Shown here: piece after piece, positions 44,256 to 55,747 of the stretch
Layout of the letters: every line of letters begins with the position of its first letter
Position numbering within the stretch: position 1 is the stretch's first letter
Assembly (NCBI RefSeq): GCF_030272615.1
Contig: NC_081406.1
Coordinates: 469,138,400-469,202,399 of the forward strand
DNA from: Cryptomeria japonica
Taxonomy: Eukaryota; Streptophyta; Pinopsida; Cupressales; Cupressaceae
Length of the DNA stretch: 64,000 bases
Direction of reading: 5' to 3'
Position numbers and translations under genes: made by a program
The notes under the pieces: generated by a model
The model's database searches: none
What the model saw: only the letters and a program-made list of their open reading frames with translations
What the model was told of the DNA's origin: nothing

Positions 44256-45760
44256 CTATGTCTCAATACTTGTGACCAGGATATTCTCAGTTTCAACATT
44301 GTTAACTTCTACATCAAGGAGATTTGATTCAGCCATTAACTTAGCAAGACCTAACCCTCTTACCAATTTAGTAATCTTAGTTTCTAAGTCAAACTCTTGA
44401 ATCCTGGTTATCCATATGCACCTTTTGCCAGTGACCTCGGACTGAGATAAGATGTCTTTGATAGCTGCATGTGGGACATAAGCAACTACTTGTGCATTCA
44501 CAAGATATAGCCTAAATGCTTTCACAGCTTTAACCAGAGCATATGCTTTCTTCTCCATGATTTCATATTTCAGCTCTGCAGCTTGTAGAGATTTACTATA
44601 AAAGGCAATAGGGTGTTCATATCCTTCAGCATCCTTTTGAAGAAGGACTGCAGCCACTGTATGATAAGAAGCAAAAGAAAACAGAGAAAAGGGCTTACTG
44701 CAATTAGGGGACTTCAACACTGGTGCCTCCTGAATAGCCTTTTTAATTTGACTAAAAGCCTTTACAACTTCTTCATCCTAATAAAACTTTGTATCTTTCT
44801 TGAGCAATCTAACAATAGGCTTGACTATTTCAGCAAAGTTGGCAATGAACCTTCTAACAAAATTCACCTTACCCAAGAAAGATTGGATACCTTTGATACT
44901 CTTTGGCTCAGGTACATTATTTATGGCTTCAATCCTCTCAGGGTCTATCTTAACCCCTTTCTTGGAGACAATGTGCCCAAGCAGCTTCCCTTCAGTAAAA
45001 ACAAAATGACATTTTTTTTGGATTTAAAGAGACACCAAACTCTAGGGCTTTGTTGAAAACCTTCTCCAAATGCCCACAGTGATCATCTTCCCTTTTGGAG
45101 AAACATGTTAAATCATCCTGGTACACAACCATGATAATATTGATAAATTCCTTAAACGCTACATCCATTTCTCTCTGAAAGGTAGCTCCAACATTTTTTA
45201 AAACCAAATAGCATCCTTATATATACATAGCTCCCCCAAGGGATAGTGAAAGCAGTCTTGAACTATTCGGAATCCTTCTCTAATACCTGATTGTATCATG
45301 AAAAGCCATCCATCATAGACAACAAGTCACAGCCAGTTACTCTTTGCAACATTGCCTCCATATTGGGAGAAGAATAGTTGTCTTTCAGGGAAGCAACATT
45401 CAAATTCCTGAAATCAACACAGAGCCTTATATCCCCATTTTTTTTCTAATTAGGACTAAGTTAGACACCCATGATGAATGTCTTATAGGCTTGATGATCC
45501 CCCCTTCCCTCAACTTAGTTAACTCATGTTGCATTTTGGTTTCCAAAAGGGGGTTGATAGGTCTTTGGTTCTGCCGAAAAGGCTTAGCATCTGGATGCAA
45601 AGGGACTTCATGTTGAAAAAGATCTTTCCTATATGCCTTCGGGTCCTCATAAGACCAAGCAAAAACATGTTTATACCTTTTTAATAAATTAATAAGGTTA
45701 TCTCTAATATGAGGAGATAAGTTCTTTCCAGTGTAAACCAACTTAGGGGATGATTTAAGT
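44256..45760 (-). pseudogene. Gypsy-2 reverse transcriptase and gypsy-type RNase H
   Basis: The RT starts near 45740 and reads through RPINPLLETKMQHEL, VDFRNLN and the active-site box VVYQDDLTC (about 45110), where YQDD replaces the more common YIDD/YVDD. It continues to GKVNFVRRFI. A frameshift near 45000 falls in a run of T. The RNase H segment (about 44720-44400) reads FSFASYHTVAAVLLQ and ELKYEIMEKKAYAL. The catalytic Asp expected in the first strand (usually TDAS) is absent, as in gypsy lineages that carry a second RNase H. Stops and the frameshift inactivate it. It would copy the element RNA into DNA. Confidence 0.9.
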
Positions 45761-45979
45761 CCCTAAATTCACTTCCTCGAACTCTTCTAATTTGGTGGTT
45801 GACTGTTGATGTAAATGGCTATCACTATGACTGAACATACCTTCCAATTCTACCAATCCTCTGGGGATTTCATTAGTTTCTAACTGGACCATGTCATTAC
45901 CAAACACTATTTCTCTATTTTCAACCATTTCTACCAGTGCATTGCAATCAATTTTCTGTCCATCATAGTCATCAATGCA

Positions 45980-46495
45980 CTATATGAATTTGAGAATATC
46001 TTCATCATCTGCAAATACTTGAGAATTATATATGTTATTAGGAATAGAAGGCCTAGATTTTATCTCAACTATAGATACACCGATTAGTGTTACATCATCA
46101 TTTTTTAATGCAACATTAGCTAAGAAATCAACCATGATATTCTTTGATCTTTCTATCCAATTGATAGAGAATGCACAAAAATATTCAATCACATCCCAAA
46201 CAACATGTTTATATCTTTTCAAGCGATCATTTTTAGATGCATACTTAGATCTAACCTGAGAAACAACCAATTTTGAATCCCCTAATACTCTTAACAACTG
46301 AATCCCATGCTTCTTTGCAACTTCGAGCCCCAATAACAAGGCTTCATATTCAGTAGTGTTATTTGTACAATGAAAGGCTAGCAGAAAAGAGTATTTGAAA
46401 GTTATACCTGATGGGGACACAAAAACAACTCCTGCTCTAGATCCTTCCTTAGAGAAAGCTCCATCAAAGTACATGTGCCACAAACCATGTTGCTA
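45980..46495 (-). pseudogene. Gypsy-2 additional RNase H, between protease and RT
   Basis: A clean 167-codon frame carries a second RNase H fold. Asp lies in MYFDGAFS, Glu in TEYEALLLGLEVA, Asp in VLGDSKLVVSQV and the last Asp in MVDFLANVA, so the D-E-D-D set is readable. This is the archaeal-like type known as a second RNase H in Tat-group gypsy elements. Here it lies upstream of the RT instead of after the gypsy-type RNase H. Because the gypsy-type domain downstream lacks its first Asp, this copy is the likely source of RNase H activity. It is one of the best preserved frames of the element. Confidence 0.82.
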
Positions 46496-46696
46496 AGTTT
46501 CCAATTTAGTCACAATAGAATCAGTATTTTTTAACTGAAGTAAAATTGGTTGCATTATGAAATTATCAAGATCTACATCAATCATACAGTTTAACATACT
46601 AGGATCTATCTTCTCAATTACCCTAGGGGAACATGGTTCTCTATACAACTTAACCTAGCTTCCATTTATTGGGATTGTAGCATATGAAAGATCTAA

Positions 46697-47401
46697 CTAA
46701 ACATTTCCTCCCACTGTTGCAGCCCACTGTCTAGATAGTAGCATGCCATAATGAGGTTTTGTATCAGTTACTATGACATCCATCTTATATGTTGCTTCAG
46801 GAAATGTCTCTATCTTTACCTCCACATCTTTCATTGTACCTATCACAAGTACTTCTCTATTATCCATAGCATAGCACTTCCCATAAATAGTGTTTACTGA
46901 TAACCCCAATTCTTTCATGACACCATATGGCATCACATTTGTAGCAGCACCAGAGTCTATCATACAATTCTTAATTAATTTGTTATTCACTAGCAAAGTT
47001 ACATAGAAAGGATCAACATGTGAAGGTTCTTGGGTAATAGTTGTTCCCACATATATCTCCAGAGTCTACAACTCATGATCCTTTTCATCCTTCATGGTAG
47101 TTGTAGGCAAAGCTACACCATTAGCAGATATTTTAGAAAATAAAGACAAAGCAGCTTCTCTATGTTCCTTTATTTTCAGTAGTTCTACCAATGGGACTGT
47201 AACCTTCATTTGGGTCAGAGCTTGAGTCATATCAAAAGTGGAACTGTTAATTAACTCAGTGTTTGTTTTGTTTTTTTCTGCTTTAGGCTGACTTGCCTTC
47301 TTAGCTATCGCAGTCCCTTGTGAATCACCAATAGTGTTATTATCTGTCTTCTTGACTGCATCTTTGGCTTGGTCACCTTTTGCAGGACCATCTTGAGGCA
47401 A
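46697..47401 (-). pseudogene. Gypsy-2 protease region
   Basis: The frame at 47050-46697 contains CMIDSGAATNVMP (D-S-G, about 46960), LGLSV, and the later MLLSRQW segment that closes retroviral-type aspartic proteases. The part upstream (47401-47066) is a Lys/Ala/Thr-rich linker that joins gag to protease in the same frame, with one stop between. It would process the polyprotein. Confidence 0.85.
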
Positions 47402-47434
47402 GGTGCCATTACTTGTTGTCCCCTTTTAAGATAC

Positions 47435-49835
47435 TTATTTCATGAACAAGGAGCCAGGTTCACCCTGATCTCCATCCCTTTTACTACTTCTCATATTGTT
47501 GTTGTGCTTGGCCTTGGCTATGAAAACCTTAGTAATATTTTTTGCCTCTTTGTCATTGGGTCTTCTGAGATGAACTTCTTCATCTATAACAGTTACCACA
47601 TTTAAAGTTGGATGCCAATCAAGTTGCAGTTGTCCTTGGTAACATTTATTACAATCTAACACATCACATTCACTAAATTCACTTTGTGAAGACTTGTCAT
47701 CACTTTCAATAATAGTTTTAAACATATTAATATCAGGCTCACCATCCCTTTTCATAGATTCTTGAAGGGCTTGAGCTATAGCACACTGGTGAGGAGAATG
47801 TGGTCCATCACAGGCCATGCACCAAGGAGTATTTTCCATATTGTGTACATTTCCTCATTTCAAAGGATCTAGGGTATCTTGGCTTTGAGTGTTTTTTAAC
47901 TTGTCATTCTGAGGTTTGCCATCTTTCCAAGTAGTGTTGTAAGGCATATCATGTAATCTAGGAGGCCTATCTTGCCAATTATAATGAGGTTTATCATTAT
48001 TACTTACCTTTGCAGTAAGATCTTTCATAGCAGTTACTAATTTTTCTATTTTGTCATCTCCTTGGCAACTTTGTTAGGTTGTTGTTTTGATTCTTGCCAT
48101 AGCCTTCCATCGATCCTCCTTCCCACCTTTCCAGATGCTTTCCTATTACTTTCCACATTGATGGTAATTCTAAAATCATCTCTTAGGCTATGCAGGTTTT
48201 TATCCCTCAAAATGTAAGCCATTTTAGAATCAAAAGCATTATAATAGGTGTTCATACACATGTTATCATCTAATCTCATCACTTGGAAAAGCCTAAGCAT
48301 TGCTTTTTGAAATCTTGCATTGAAATCTATGACAATTTGATTTTCAGACTTATTGAACTCATTGAGCATAAAACTCACATTTGTTTTATTACCATGTTGT
48401 TCTTGGAAGCAATTTTTGAACTCTTCCCAAGAACCAATACTATTTACAGGAAGACCTCTGTACCAATCCCTTGCATCATCCACCAAGGATTGTACAAATA
48501 GTTTCATGTGACATCTTCATCTATAATCTCATAATCATTTATCATGTCACCAAAATATTTTAAATGTTCTTCTGCACTTATAGCATTATTGCCAGCAAAC
48601 TTATGAAGTTTGTCCCTTAATTCAGTAGGAACATGGTTAGGGTACCTTGTGATTCCATCAAAAAAGAGTTGTCTATATAACTCCAGGTTAATGGGTCTTC
48701 TCTGGAACTGGTTCCCAGTAGGGTTATTTCCCATGTTTATTCTCACATTGGGACCATGAGTTGGAGAGACTTGGTTGCTTTGGTTGGTAATAGGGACTTG
48801 ATTAGCTGGAACAGTGCTCACATGTACGGTTGACTGAATTTTAACTGGAGGGGGTGAGGCATGCTGAGGTAAAGGTTTACTTGGGTTTGTTGAAGGAAAA
48901 ACTATGGGAGGAGCTTTCAGATAATTAATTTTTCTTTTAACCTCTTGATTGGCTGCTTCTAATTCAGCCATTTCCAATTCCCTTTGTAGGTCTTCCTTCT
49001 CTTTCCTCATCATGTCTATCTTTCTCTCATGTGCAGACAACATATGATAAATTTCGGTTGTAGTCTTAGACCCAGACCCATCTTCCATGCACTTCTATTT
49101 TCCTTTATCAAAATTATTTCTAACAGGTTGTGGGTCACTAAGGACCTCCCTACTAGGTTGCACCACAAATTTGTGTGCAGGGTTGATCTTGGCAACTAGA
49201 TTTTCTCTGATGATTGGACCTTCATCCTCACTCTTAGCTTTCTCTTGGGTGAACAATTCAAGATCAACAATCTGTCTTAGAAGCCTATCCCTCTCAATCA
49301 ATTTAGCTTTCACTTCCTTTTCTTTATTTGCTTCTTTCTGTGCTCTTAGGGAAATCAAATGATGAACTCTTCTATTGAGAACCCCAATTTCTTGGGATAC
49401 CTTATCCTCATCAGGGAAGATCTCTTCTGAATCTGATATATTGACTTGATCTATATCGATTAGACTAATGTTTCCATCTACTGTTCTAGGCACATAATCC
49501 ATCTTAACATTTGAACTATTCCTATCCTTCCCAGATAAACTAGCATGAGAGATCCTTTGATTTAAACCTTGGACATCCTCATTATTACCAAACAAACTAG
49601 AATGGAAACCCAAAATGTCTTGCTCAGATTCACGAGAAGAAGAATTTGAATTTGCATATATGGGTCTATCAGATGACTTACCCGTATGAGTGCCTTTTTG
49701 CACCCATGCAACACTAGATGGCTTAGGTGCAACTGATCTTTTCTAGCCTCTCCGTGCCTGCTCAGGTAATCCTTCTTGCAACATCTCATCAGGATGTTTC
49801 CTCATGAATGATCTAGTATTCCTTCCTTTCTGCAT
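47435..49835 (-). pseudogene. Gypsy-2 gag
   Basis: From a candidate ATG at 49835 the minus strand reads a charged N-terminal half with coiled-coil segments (HERKIDMMRKEKEDLQREL near 49010) and a Pro-rich linker. The capsid domain follows at about 48700-48200 (SAEEHLKYFGDMI, VQSLVDDARDWYRGLP, SWEEFKNCFQEQ), typical of plant Ty3/gypsy gag. A Cys/His box CMACDGPHSPHQC (about 47815-47777) takes the place of a zinc knuckle and departs from CX2CX4HX4C spacing. There are two frameshifts (near 48505 and 48045) and several stops. It is about 800 codons, long for a gypsy gag, as in Tat-like elements. Confidence 0.82.
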
Positions 49836-50110
49836 TATACTTGTTTTCTTTAAAATGAATTGTGCTTATTCAAGAGCACTGGTTACTTTATATCAGTATC
49901 ACCACCCAAAAAAATATGGGAGAATGAGAAAACAAGCTTTGACAAATTACTTGCAGGGGATTACATAACAAGAAGATTTACAGAGAAAGAGAAATAACAC
50001 AGATGAGGGATAACACGACCTGCTACAAAGACCAAACACACATAAGTTCAAACAAAATCTCAAAGATAATACAAACACCAATCCATAGTATAGATTCACA
50101 CTATGACTCT

Positions 50111-50127
50111 CCCCAGCAGAGTTGCCA
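50111..50127 (-). promoter_or_regulatory. Gypsy-2 primer-binding site
   Basis: The minus strand reads TGGCAACTCTGCTGGGG four bases after the 5' LTR end. It resembles the TGGCGACTCNGCTGGGG type found in Ogre/Tat elements, usually assigned to an Arg tRNA. It differs from the Met-tRNA type used by A, B, D, gypsy-3 and copia. Confidence 0.75.
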
Positions 50128-50131
50128 CTTT

Positions 50132-50683
50132 TGTTATTCTCAAATTTTGATTCCCTCCTATCCTCCTTGTAAGAAAATTTGATAACTCTTTTTGCATATG
50201 AAGAACACACCAAGAAAATAGAATTCTAGAATAACATATAACAAGGTTTCAACAAAACCTTCTACACTTTGAACTTATCCAAAGCTCTAGTAGGTATACC
50301 TTTTCTGAATACTTTCACACTTTTGAATTGAAATCCATAGTAAACCAATGTTAAAAACCTATGGACTTCATCACCTCAATAAAATTGAAACATGAAAGAA
50401 AACTTATGCTCATTTTCAGTATTTGACCCCAAGAAAGATAGAAAGAATTCCATAACACAAAAATTTTATGGTGGGCTTCACAAGCCTAATTTTTTATTCT
50501 ATTACAAAATTTTATGCTCTTTGTCTAGTCCATGCACTAAATATGGAACTGATGCGCTAGAGAATGGTGCCAAAACACTAGAAGATGAAGCCTGTACGCT
50601 ACTCAGAAACCTGTATGCGCTAAAATTATGTTCCTATGTGCTGAAGTATCTAACAGAGATAAGCGCAAAAATGAAGCTCATAT
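50132..50683 (-). repeat. Gypsy-2 5' LTR, inner part
   Basis: It begins TGTTATTCTCAAATTTT on the plus strand beside the primer-binding site and ends at the CATAT target duplication (50679-50683) of element B. Its last 140 bases carry repeats such as tatgcgctaaa and tatgtgctgaag that continue on the other side of element B. Confidence 0.78.
50679..50683. repeat. Target-site duplication of element B (left copy, CATAT)
   Basis: CATAT directly precedes the TGATGAA end of the LTR. The identical right copy is 58215-58219. Five bases is the usual length for plant LTR retrotransposons. Confidence 0.9.
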
Positions 50684-51803
50684 TGATGAATACTAAGAGG
50701 GGGGGGTGAATTAGTATGCCAAAAATCTTTGTACTTAAACACTTTGCTAGACCAACAGTAAACCGGTAAAATAGTTTAGTAGACTAACCAGTTAGCACAC
50801 ATGCAAACCAAATAGCAAATAATGCATTCACCTACAAAAGAACAAACACCATAACACAAGAGATTTTGATGTGGAAACCCGAATGGGAAAAACCACGGTG
50901 AGATGGAACTCCCAAGTAACTATCTGCATAATAGGAACTAGTCAGACTGGTTAAGGTCATACAATGTTGTTTACCAGAACAGATCCTATTAGGAATCTCA
51001 ATATTTGTTAGGAGATAAGTCCAATTAAAGACTACCTTGCTAGAGGATTTTAGATCCACTGATGTGAACCACCTTGTTAGAGGATTTACAAAAGGCTTTT
51101 AGGCCTACCCGGTTAAGGGCTACAGACTTATCAAAGATGTGAGTAATCAACAAGTGAGTGATCTAGCTAATAGCATAGATTGCTTGATTAGTTCCTTGAT
51201 AGCTTGTTCCTAATGCATTCCAGCATTACTTCAATCTTCTACACATTCATACTCTCTCTAACTCATCAACCACCTTAAACCCTCACAACAACATCAACAA
51301 CAACAACAACAACCTAAAACCCTAGACATGATATCCTTATAAAGGAATCTGATTTCATGTCAGTCCAATAGGATTACAATACAATTTCCTAGGTTCAATG
51401 CATCTAGACATATTCTGTAACACAACACAAAAAGCACTGTTAAAGTGTCAGCATCGTCAAACAATCGGTGGATGGTAACTCATCACAGAGTATTACTGGT
51501 TCATACAAAATACCGATTTAAGCGAAATACTGGTTTCCGGTTTGACAAAATGAAGACTGGGAAATATGTGTTTCGACGCTTTGATCCTTCGTATCGCTTG
51601 AGATCCTCGAACTGCTTGGGGTCAACATACCACTTCAGATCGGTAGTCACTTTCTGCAAAACACCAATAGTCTAAGGACTATAATGCATCATACCAGTTG
51701 GAACAAGTACCGGTTGAGCTTTAACTTATACATACAAAAATGATCTCAATGCAAGTGTGTGTCCATCAATGACAATCACAACATAATCATCAAAATGCCA
51801 ACA
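50684..51803 (-). repeat. Element B 3' LTR
   Basis: It is 1,120 bp, starting TGATGAATACTAAGAGG and ending TGCCAACA on the plus strand. It aligns closely over its full length with 57076-58214. ACCGGT-like words are frequent. A TTATAAGG run on both strands near 51335-51345 is the best TATA candidate. Confidence 0.9.
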
Positions 51804-51816
51804 ATCTCCCCCTTTG
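51804..51816 (-). promoter_or_regulatory. Element B polypurine tract
   Basis: The minus strand reads CAAAGGGGGAGAT right before the 3' LTR, the same bases as in elements A and copia. Confidence 0.83.
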
Positions 51817-51996
51817 GCATTGATGGAAACACTTAGGAAATTTTGACATCTAAGTGGTTTACAAAAAAAATATGCCAAAATCAAAATTGCTCCCCCTAAG
51901 CATATACACTATCCCTTTTGCAGAAAATACAATGTATACTACTTCTTAATAGAAATAACATGAAAGTATACATCAAAACTTTCAAAATTTATACTT

Positions 51997-52019
51997 CTCC
52001 CCCTTTGCCAACAATGACA
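51997..52019 (-). other. Second polypurine-like box of element B
   Basis: TCCCCCTTTGCCAACAATGAC on the plus strand, about 190 bases inside the true tract and just outside the end of ORF2. It parallels the boxes in A and copia. Confidence 0.5.
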
Positions 52020-52055
52020 ACAAAATATTACACACTAACACCTGTGTCATTAGTA

Positions 52056-55000
52056 TTAAAAGAATAAGAGTTTATGACAATAAGGAATAAAACATGTCAA
52101 AAACAGATTTAATTGTTTAACAGATAAAGACCAGGACTCAAGTAGGGAGGTGGCTACTTTTTTCTTTGTCTGCATCTTGGAGACCTGTTCTTCCATGGTG
52201 TCTATTGTGCTCATCTCCTGTGTCACCGTTAAGGCATCTAGATTAAGATAGCACTTCTGGAGTATTTGCAGATATGGGAGTAGAACCAGTTGTAGCTCCT
52301 GCAAATCTCGTGATCGGGTGCTGATCTCATGCTCTATTTTAGTAGACTGGATATGAAACCGGTGAACGGTTTTCCCATAAGCTGTAAAGGAGTCATATGG
52401 TGGCTTGAAGGTGCTCATGTATGACTATAAATCAGATTGAAGCTTTTGCTTCTATGCAAGCACATCGTCATAGAATAGATGGGGTTGGCAAATCTTGCTG
52501 AGTAGAAGATTCCCCTCATCTAGGGCATCCCTTATATCCTTTTGAGCTTTTTGTGGATCGGACCGGAGCTCATTTAACTTTTTCACCACAGCAATGTCTA
52601 GAGCTTTTTGATGCTCTTTCTTGGCATTTGCCTCTGCTACCTCTTCTAGGCTCTACACATGATCATCCACTATTGTGCATAGGAGCTTTAGTCGAGCTAG
52701 TGATGAATCATTATTCTGAAGGTTTGTACTGGGTATCAAACCGGTAAGAGTGTCCACCGCCACTTGGATCACATCTTGTTCCTTTTTCCTCCGTATCACT
52801 TCAAGGCATTCTTGACCAACCTTGATGCTCTGCAGTAGCTCCATTTCACTTGTAGACTGGAGGTCAATGGGACTGGTGAGGTCAGCTGGTTTGGCTTGAC
52901 TACCGGTTGCCTTAGGTGTCTCCATCTGCGTGCTCTTTGCTGCTTCTCCTTCCTTGTCCTCCTCTGTTTTCTTCTTTGCCACTTCTTTTCTCTTTTCCTC
53001 TTCCTTATCCTCTTCTGCCTTCTTCTTTTCTGCTTCCTTCCTCTTCTCCTCTTCCTTTTCTTCCTCTTCCTTCTTCTTTTTCTTTGCTTCCTTTCACTTC
53101 TCCTCTTCCTTATCCTCTTCTTCGTTCTTCTTCTTTGCATATTCTTGTTTCTTTTTCTCTTCATCGTCTTCTCTTCTTTTCTTCTCATCCTCTTTTCTCT
53201 TCTCCTCCTCTTTCCATTTTTCCTCATCTTCTTCCTTTTTCTTCTTCTCTGCATGTTCCTTTGCTGCCTCTTGTTTGTCCTCTACTTTCTTTTTAGCCTA
53301 TTCAACCTGCTTCTCCTATCTTGTTGCTTCAAATGGAGTGCCCTGAGCAACATCTTCTACCTCCAGAGCATTGACATCAATGGTGTCGATAGGTTCAACA
53401 ACCAGATTTCCTTCATCATCAAACACTTCATTTGGTTCTATCACTGTTGGTTCTTGCTCAACCTTCTTGCTAGCTTCAAACACTTTATGTGTATGAACCG
53501 TTGTTGTCATATGTAGATGAGTGTCTTTTTTGACATCATCAATTCTTCCTTCCAACAACCAGAGTATTCTTCTTCTGGTGAAGAAGGGTCCTTTATTTTG
53601 GTTGATGACATTAAATAACTCTGAATTGGATAGGTTGGGAAAGTATTGAGCAAAAACATTCTCCCTGATTTCCTGTTCTTTCTCTATGGCAATGCGCCAT
53701 TTATTATCTAGGGACTTATACAAAGAATCCAGTGTCTCAAATCTAATTTATGAAGGTGACCGGTCATTAGCACATAAATACTTTATTATTTCTATTTCAA
53801 CTGCTTCTTTTTCATCATCATTGAAATCATCAAAACAATCAATCAAATCATTCAACACTTTTCTCCTAATATTTTTGATAGTTCTTTGACAATGTGTCAA
53901 AGGTTTGTAGGAGGAGATGTCAATATTTACCGGTGCCAATGATGTCAGTTTATTCTTTGTCTTTTTCTTTGCTTGTCTTGTCTTCTTAGGTTTTTCCTCA
54001 AACACAGTTTCTTCTGAGTCTGGTGAGTTGGTTTTAGTCTTCCTCTTCCTCTTGAAGACTTTAGCAAGTGTCACTTCCAGTTTCTTCTTAGCCGCTGACC
54101 ACTTGGTCACTTTAGGACTGGTTGTAGTAACTAGTGTCGATGCTGAAGGCACTGCCTTTCCTTTCTTTGCCACTGGTTCTATGACCGGTGTAACCCTTTC
54201 AAGATAGGTGTTGGTTCTCTTCTTCTTCAGATTAAGAGGTGAGGCAATAAGGGTAGAGGCATACCCGTCCAACATATCATTCATCACCTCATAGCCCATA
54301 GGCTCCACTTCTTTCTCTCTAGGCTCAACGGCCTCCATTATGCATTGATCCAGTTTGATGATAAAACAAATGTCCTCTTCATATTTCTTGACTATGTCAC
54401 TAGATATCCTCATCCTCAGGCTCATCTTTCCTCTAAACTCATCAAAGTACCTATTCAGAACTTCAGGTTAGTCGGTTCCAACTTCTTGTAGGCTTTCTTT
54501 GATCTTCTTAGTAACCGATTGGGTCGTAGACCACTGAATATCTCCCACTCCAGGGAAGTAACCTTGGAAGTAGAAAAATAGTCCTACTAGAAGTTGTCCA
54601 AACTTGAATTTTAATGCATTATCCTATTTGATTGATTTAAGGTTCAATAGGAGTTGCCTTTGCATACCAGTACAGAGGTCAAATGATGCATCTTCCTTGA
54701 TCATCTGGTAAGCGGCATTTACCACTGTAGCAGATACAGAGTTAATTCTGCTGGCAGAGAACGTCTGGTATCCAATCACCATGCACGCATATTTCACAAG
54801 GTTATCCTTGATGGTATTAACCATCATCCCTCATGAGTCGCTCACTGAACTAGTGAGCTTGGTCATTTAAGTTTTGATGATCTTCCTCAGGGCTGGCACT
54901 TCACCGACATTGCAGAAACCGGTGATGGCATGAACAACTTGTGGTGTTATATCATGTGTTCTCTCTAGGTACATCTTGTCACAATGAACTCTACTTAGGA

Positions 55001-55301
55001 TGATCTTAATATGGTCATCTGTGAAATCCTCTAGGAAGTAAACTGCATTATGAAGTTTCTTCTTCTCCAAGATGTTGTACTCTGGTTTGATCTTCTTATC
55101 TTTTCTACAAAATAAACCTAGCTATGAGTGGATTGGTAGAGACCCTAGGTCTTCAATCTTACAATCTATATAACTAGAGATTCCCTCTTCTACTATTACT
55201 CTAGTAGGAACTTGTGACAGGGCATTGTATTTAGACTTGCATTGAATGAAGCTTACTAAATTGACAGATGCACTAGAGCTAGTATGAGATGCGGAAGCCA
55301 T
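52056..55301 (-). pseudogene. Element B ORF2: unknown long protein in place of pol, homologous to ORF2 of element A
   Basis: From ATG 55301 (MASAS) one uninterrupted frame of 1,081 codons, with in-frame stops but no frameshift, runs to 52056. Blocks shared with ORF2 of A, at similar residue numbers: ILSRVH (about 97), a VIGYQTFSASRIN block (about 175) and RISSDIVKKYEEDICFIIK (about 297). Next come a lysine-rich stretch (KRKRKTK, about 390), an acidic DVNALEVEDV box near 640, a Glu/Lys repeat region (about 670-770) and the helical end with LLQSIK and LKLLC (about 820-870). I do not recognise a known domain and see no enzyme motif. The order globular domain, basic region, charged spacer, helical tail suggests a nucleic-acid-associated or structural protein, which is a guess. 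Confidence 0.78.
52985..53300 (-). repeat. Glu/Lys-rich repeat in element B ORF2
   Basis: About ten imperfect units of 30-36 bases encode variants of KEEEEKEEEKRKEAEKKK. On the plus strand the DNA is TTCCTCTTCC-rich. Translations of the other strand and frames give long Leu/Ser/Phe-rich or Arg/Lys-rich frames that are shadows. Confidence 0.75.
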
Positions 55302-55747
55302 GATTAAAACTGAAAACTCGAGAAATACCTTTCAGAAATCATGAATTTAGGGCTTTCAAATTCTACTTCACCTCACACTCCATCGGTTGCAGAATCACCA
55401 CTTTGCTTTCTTCTCTTGACCGTTTGCAATTTGCTTTTGAATCTTCTTCAAGGTTTCCAACTTTCTCTGAATCGTAGTAAAAATCACTTTATCATTGCTC
55501 TGCACTTGAAAACCTTCTTTGCTTCAAAAAATAATAGTGAGAAATAATTTGAAAAATTCCTTTTAAGCATATTCCTCACCAACCATAATTAATGCTCCAC
55601 CATTAGGGCATAAACCCTAATTTGTCTTTTACCATTTCCGATCTTCCGCCAAATGATAGGTATCACATACGAGTTAAGGTCTTTTACCAGTGTAAATCGG
55701 GGGTTCGAAACATTTTGCTATTTGCTCCCCCTAAGCTTTTTAGATGC
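55302..55747 (-). other. Spacer between ORF1 and ORF2 of element B
   Basis: About 445 bases without a coherent reading lie between the gag-like stop at 55748 and the ORF2 ATG at 55301. ORF1 and ORF2 are in different frames. The matching spacer in element A is 300 bases. Confidence 0.4.

Noticed and set aside
52796-53254. Arg/Lys-rich minus-strand frame of 152 residues
   Set aside because: It is a shifted frame of the same GAA/AAG repeat; the frame of ORF2 continues through it on both sides.
52896-53516. Long plus-strand Leu/Phe/Ser-rich frames that look like a membrane protein
   Set aside because: They are the antisense and alternate frames of the Glu/Lys repeat in element B ORF2; the hydrophobicity comes from TTC/CTT codons.
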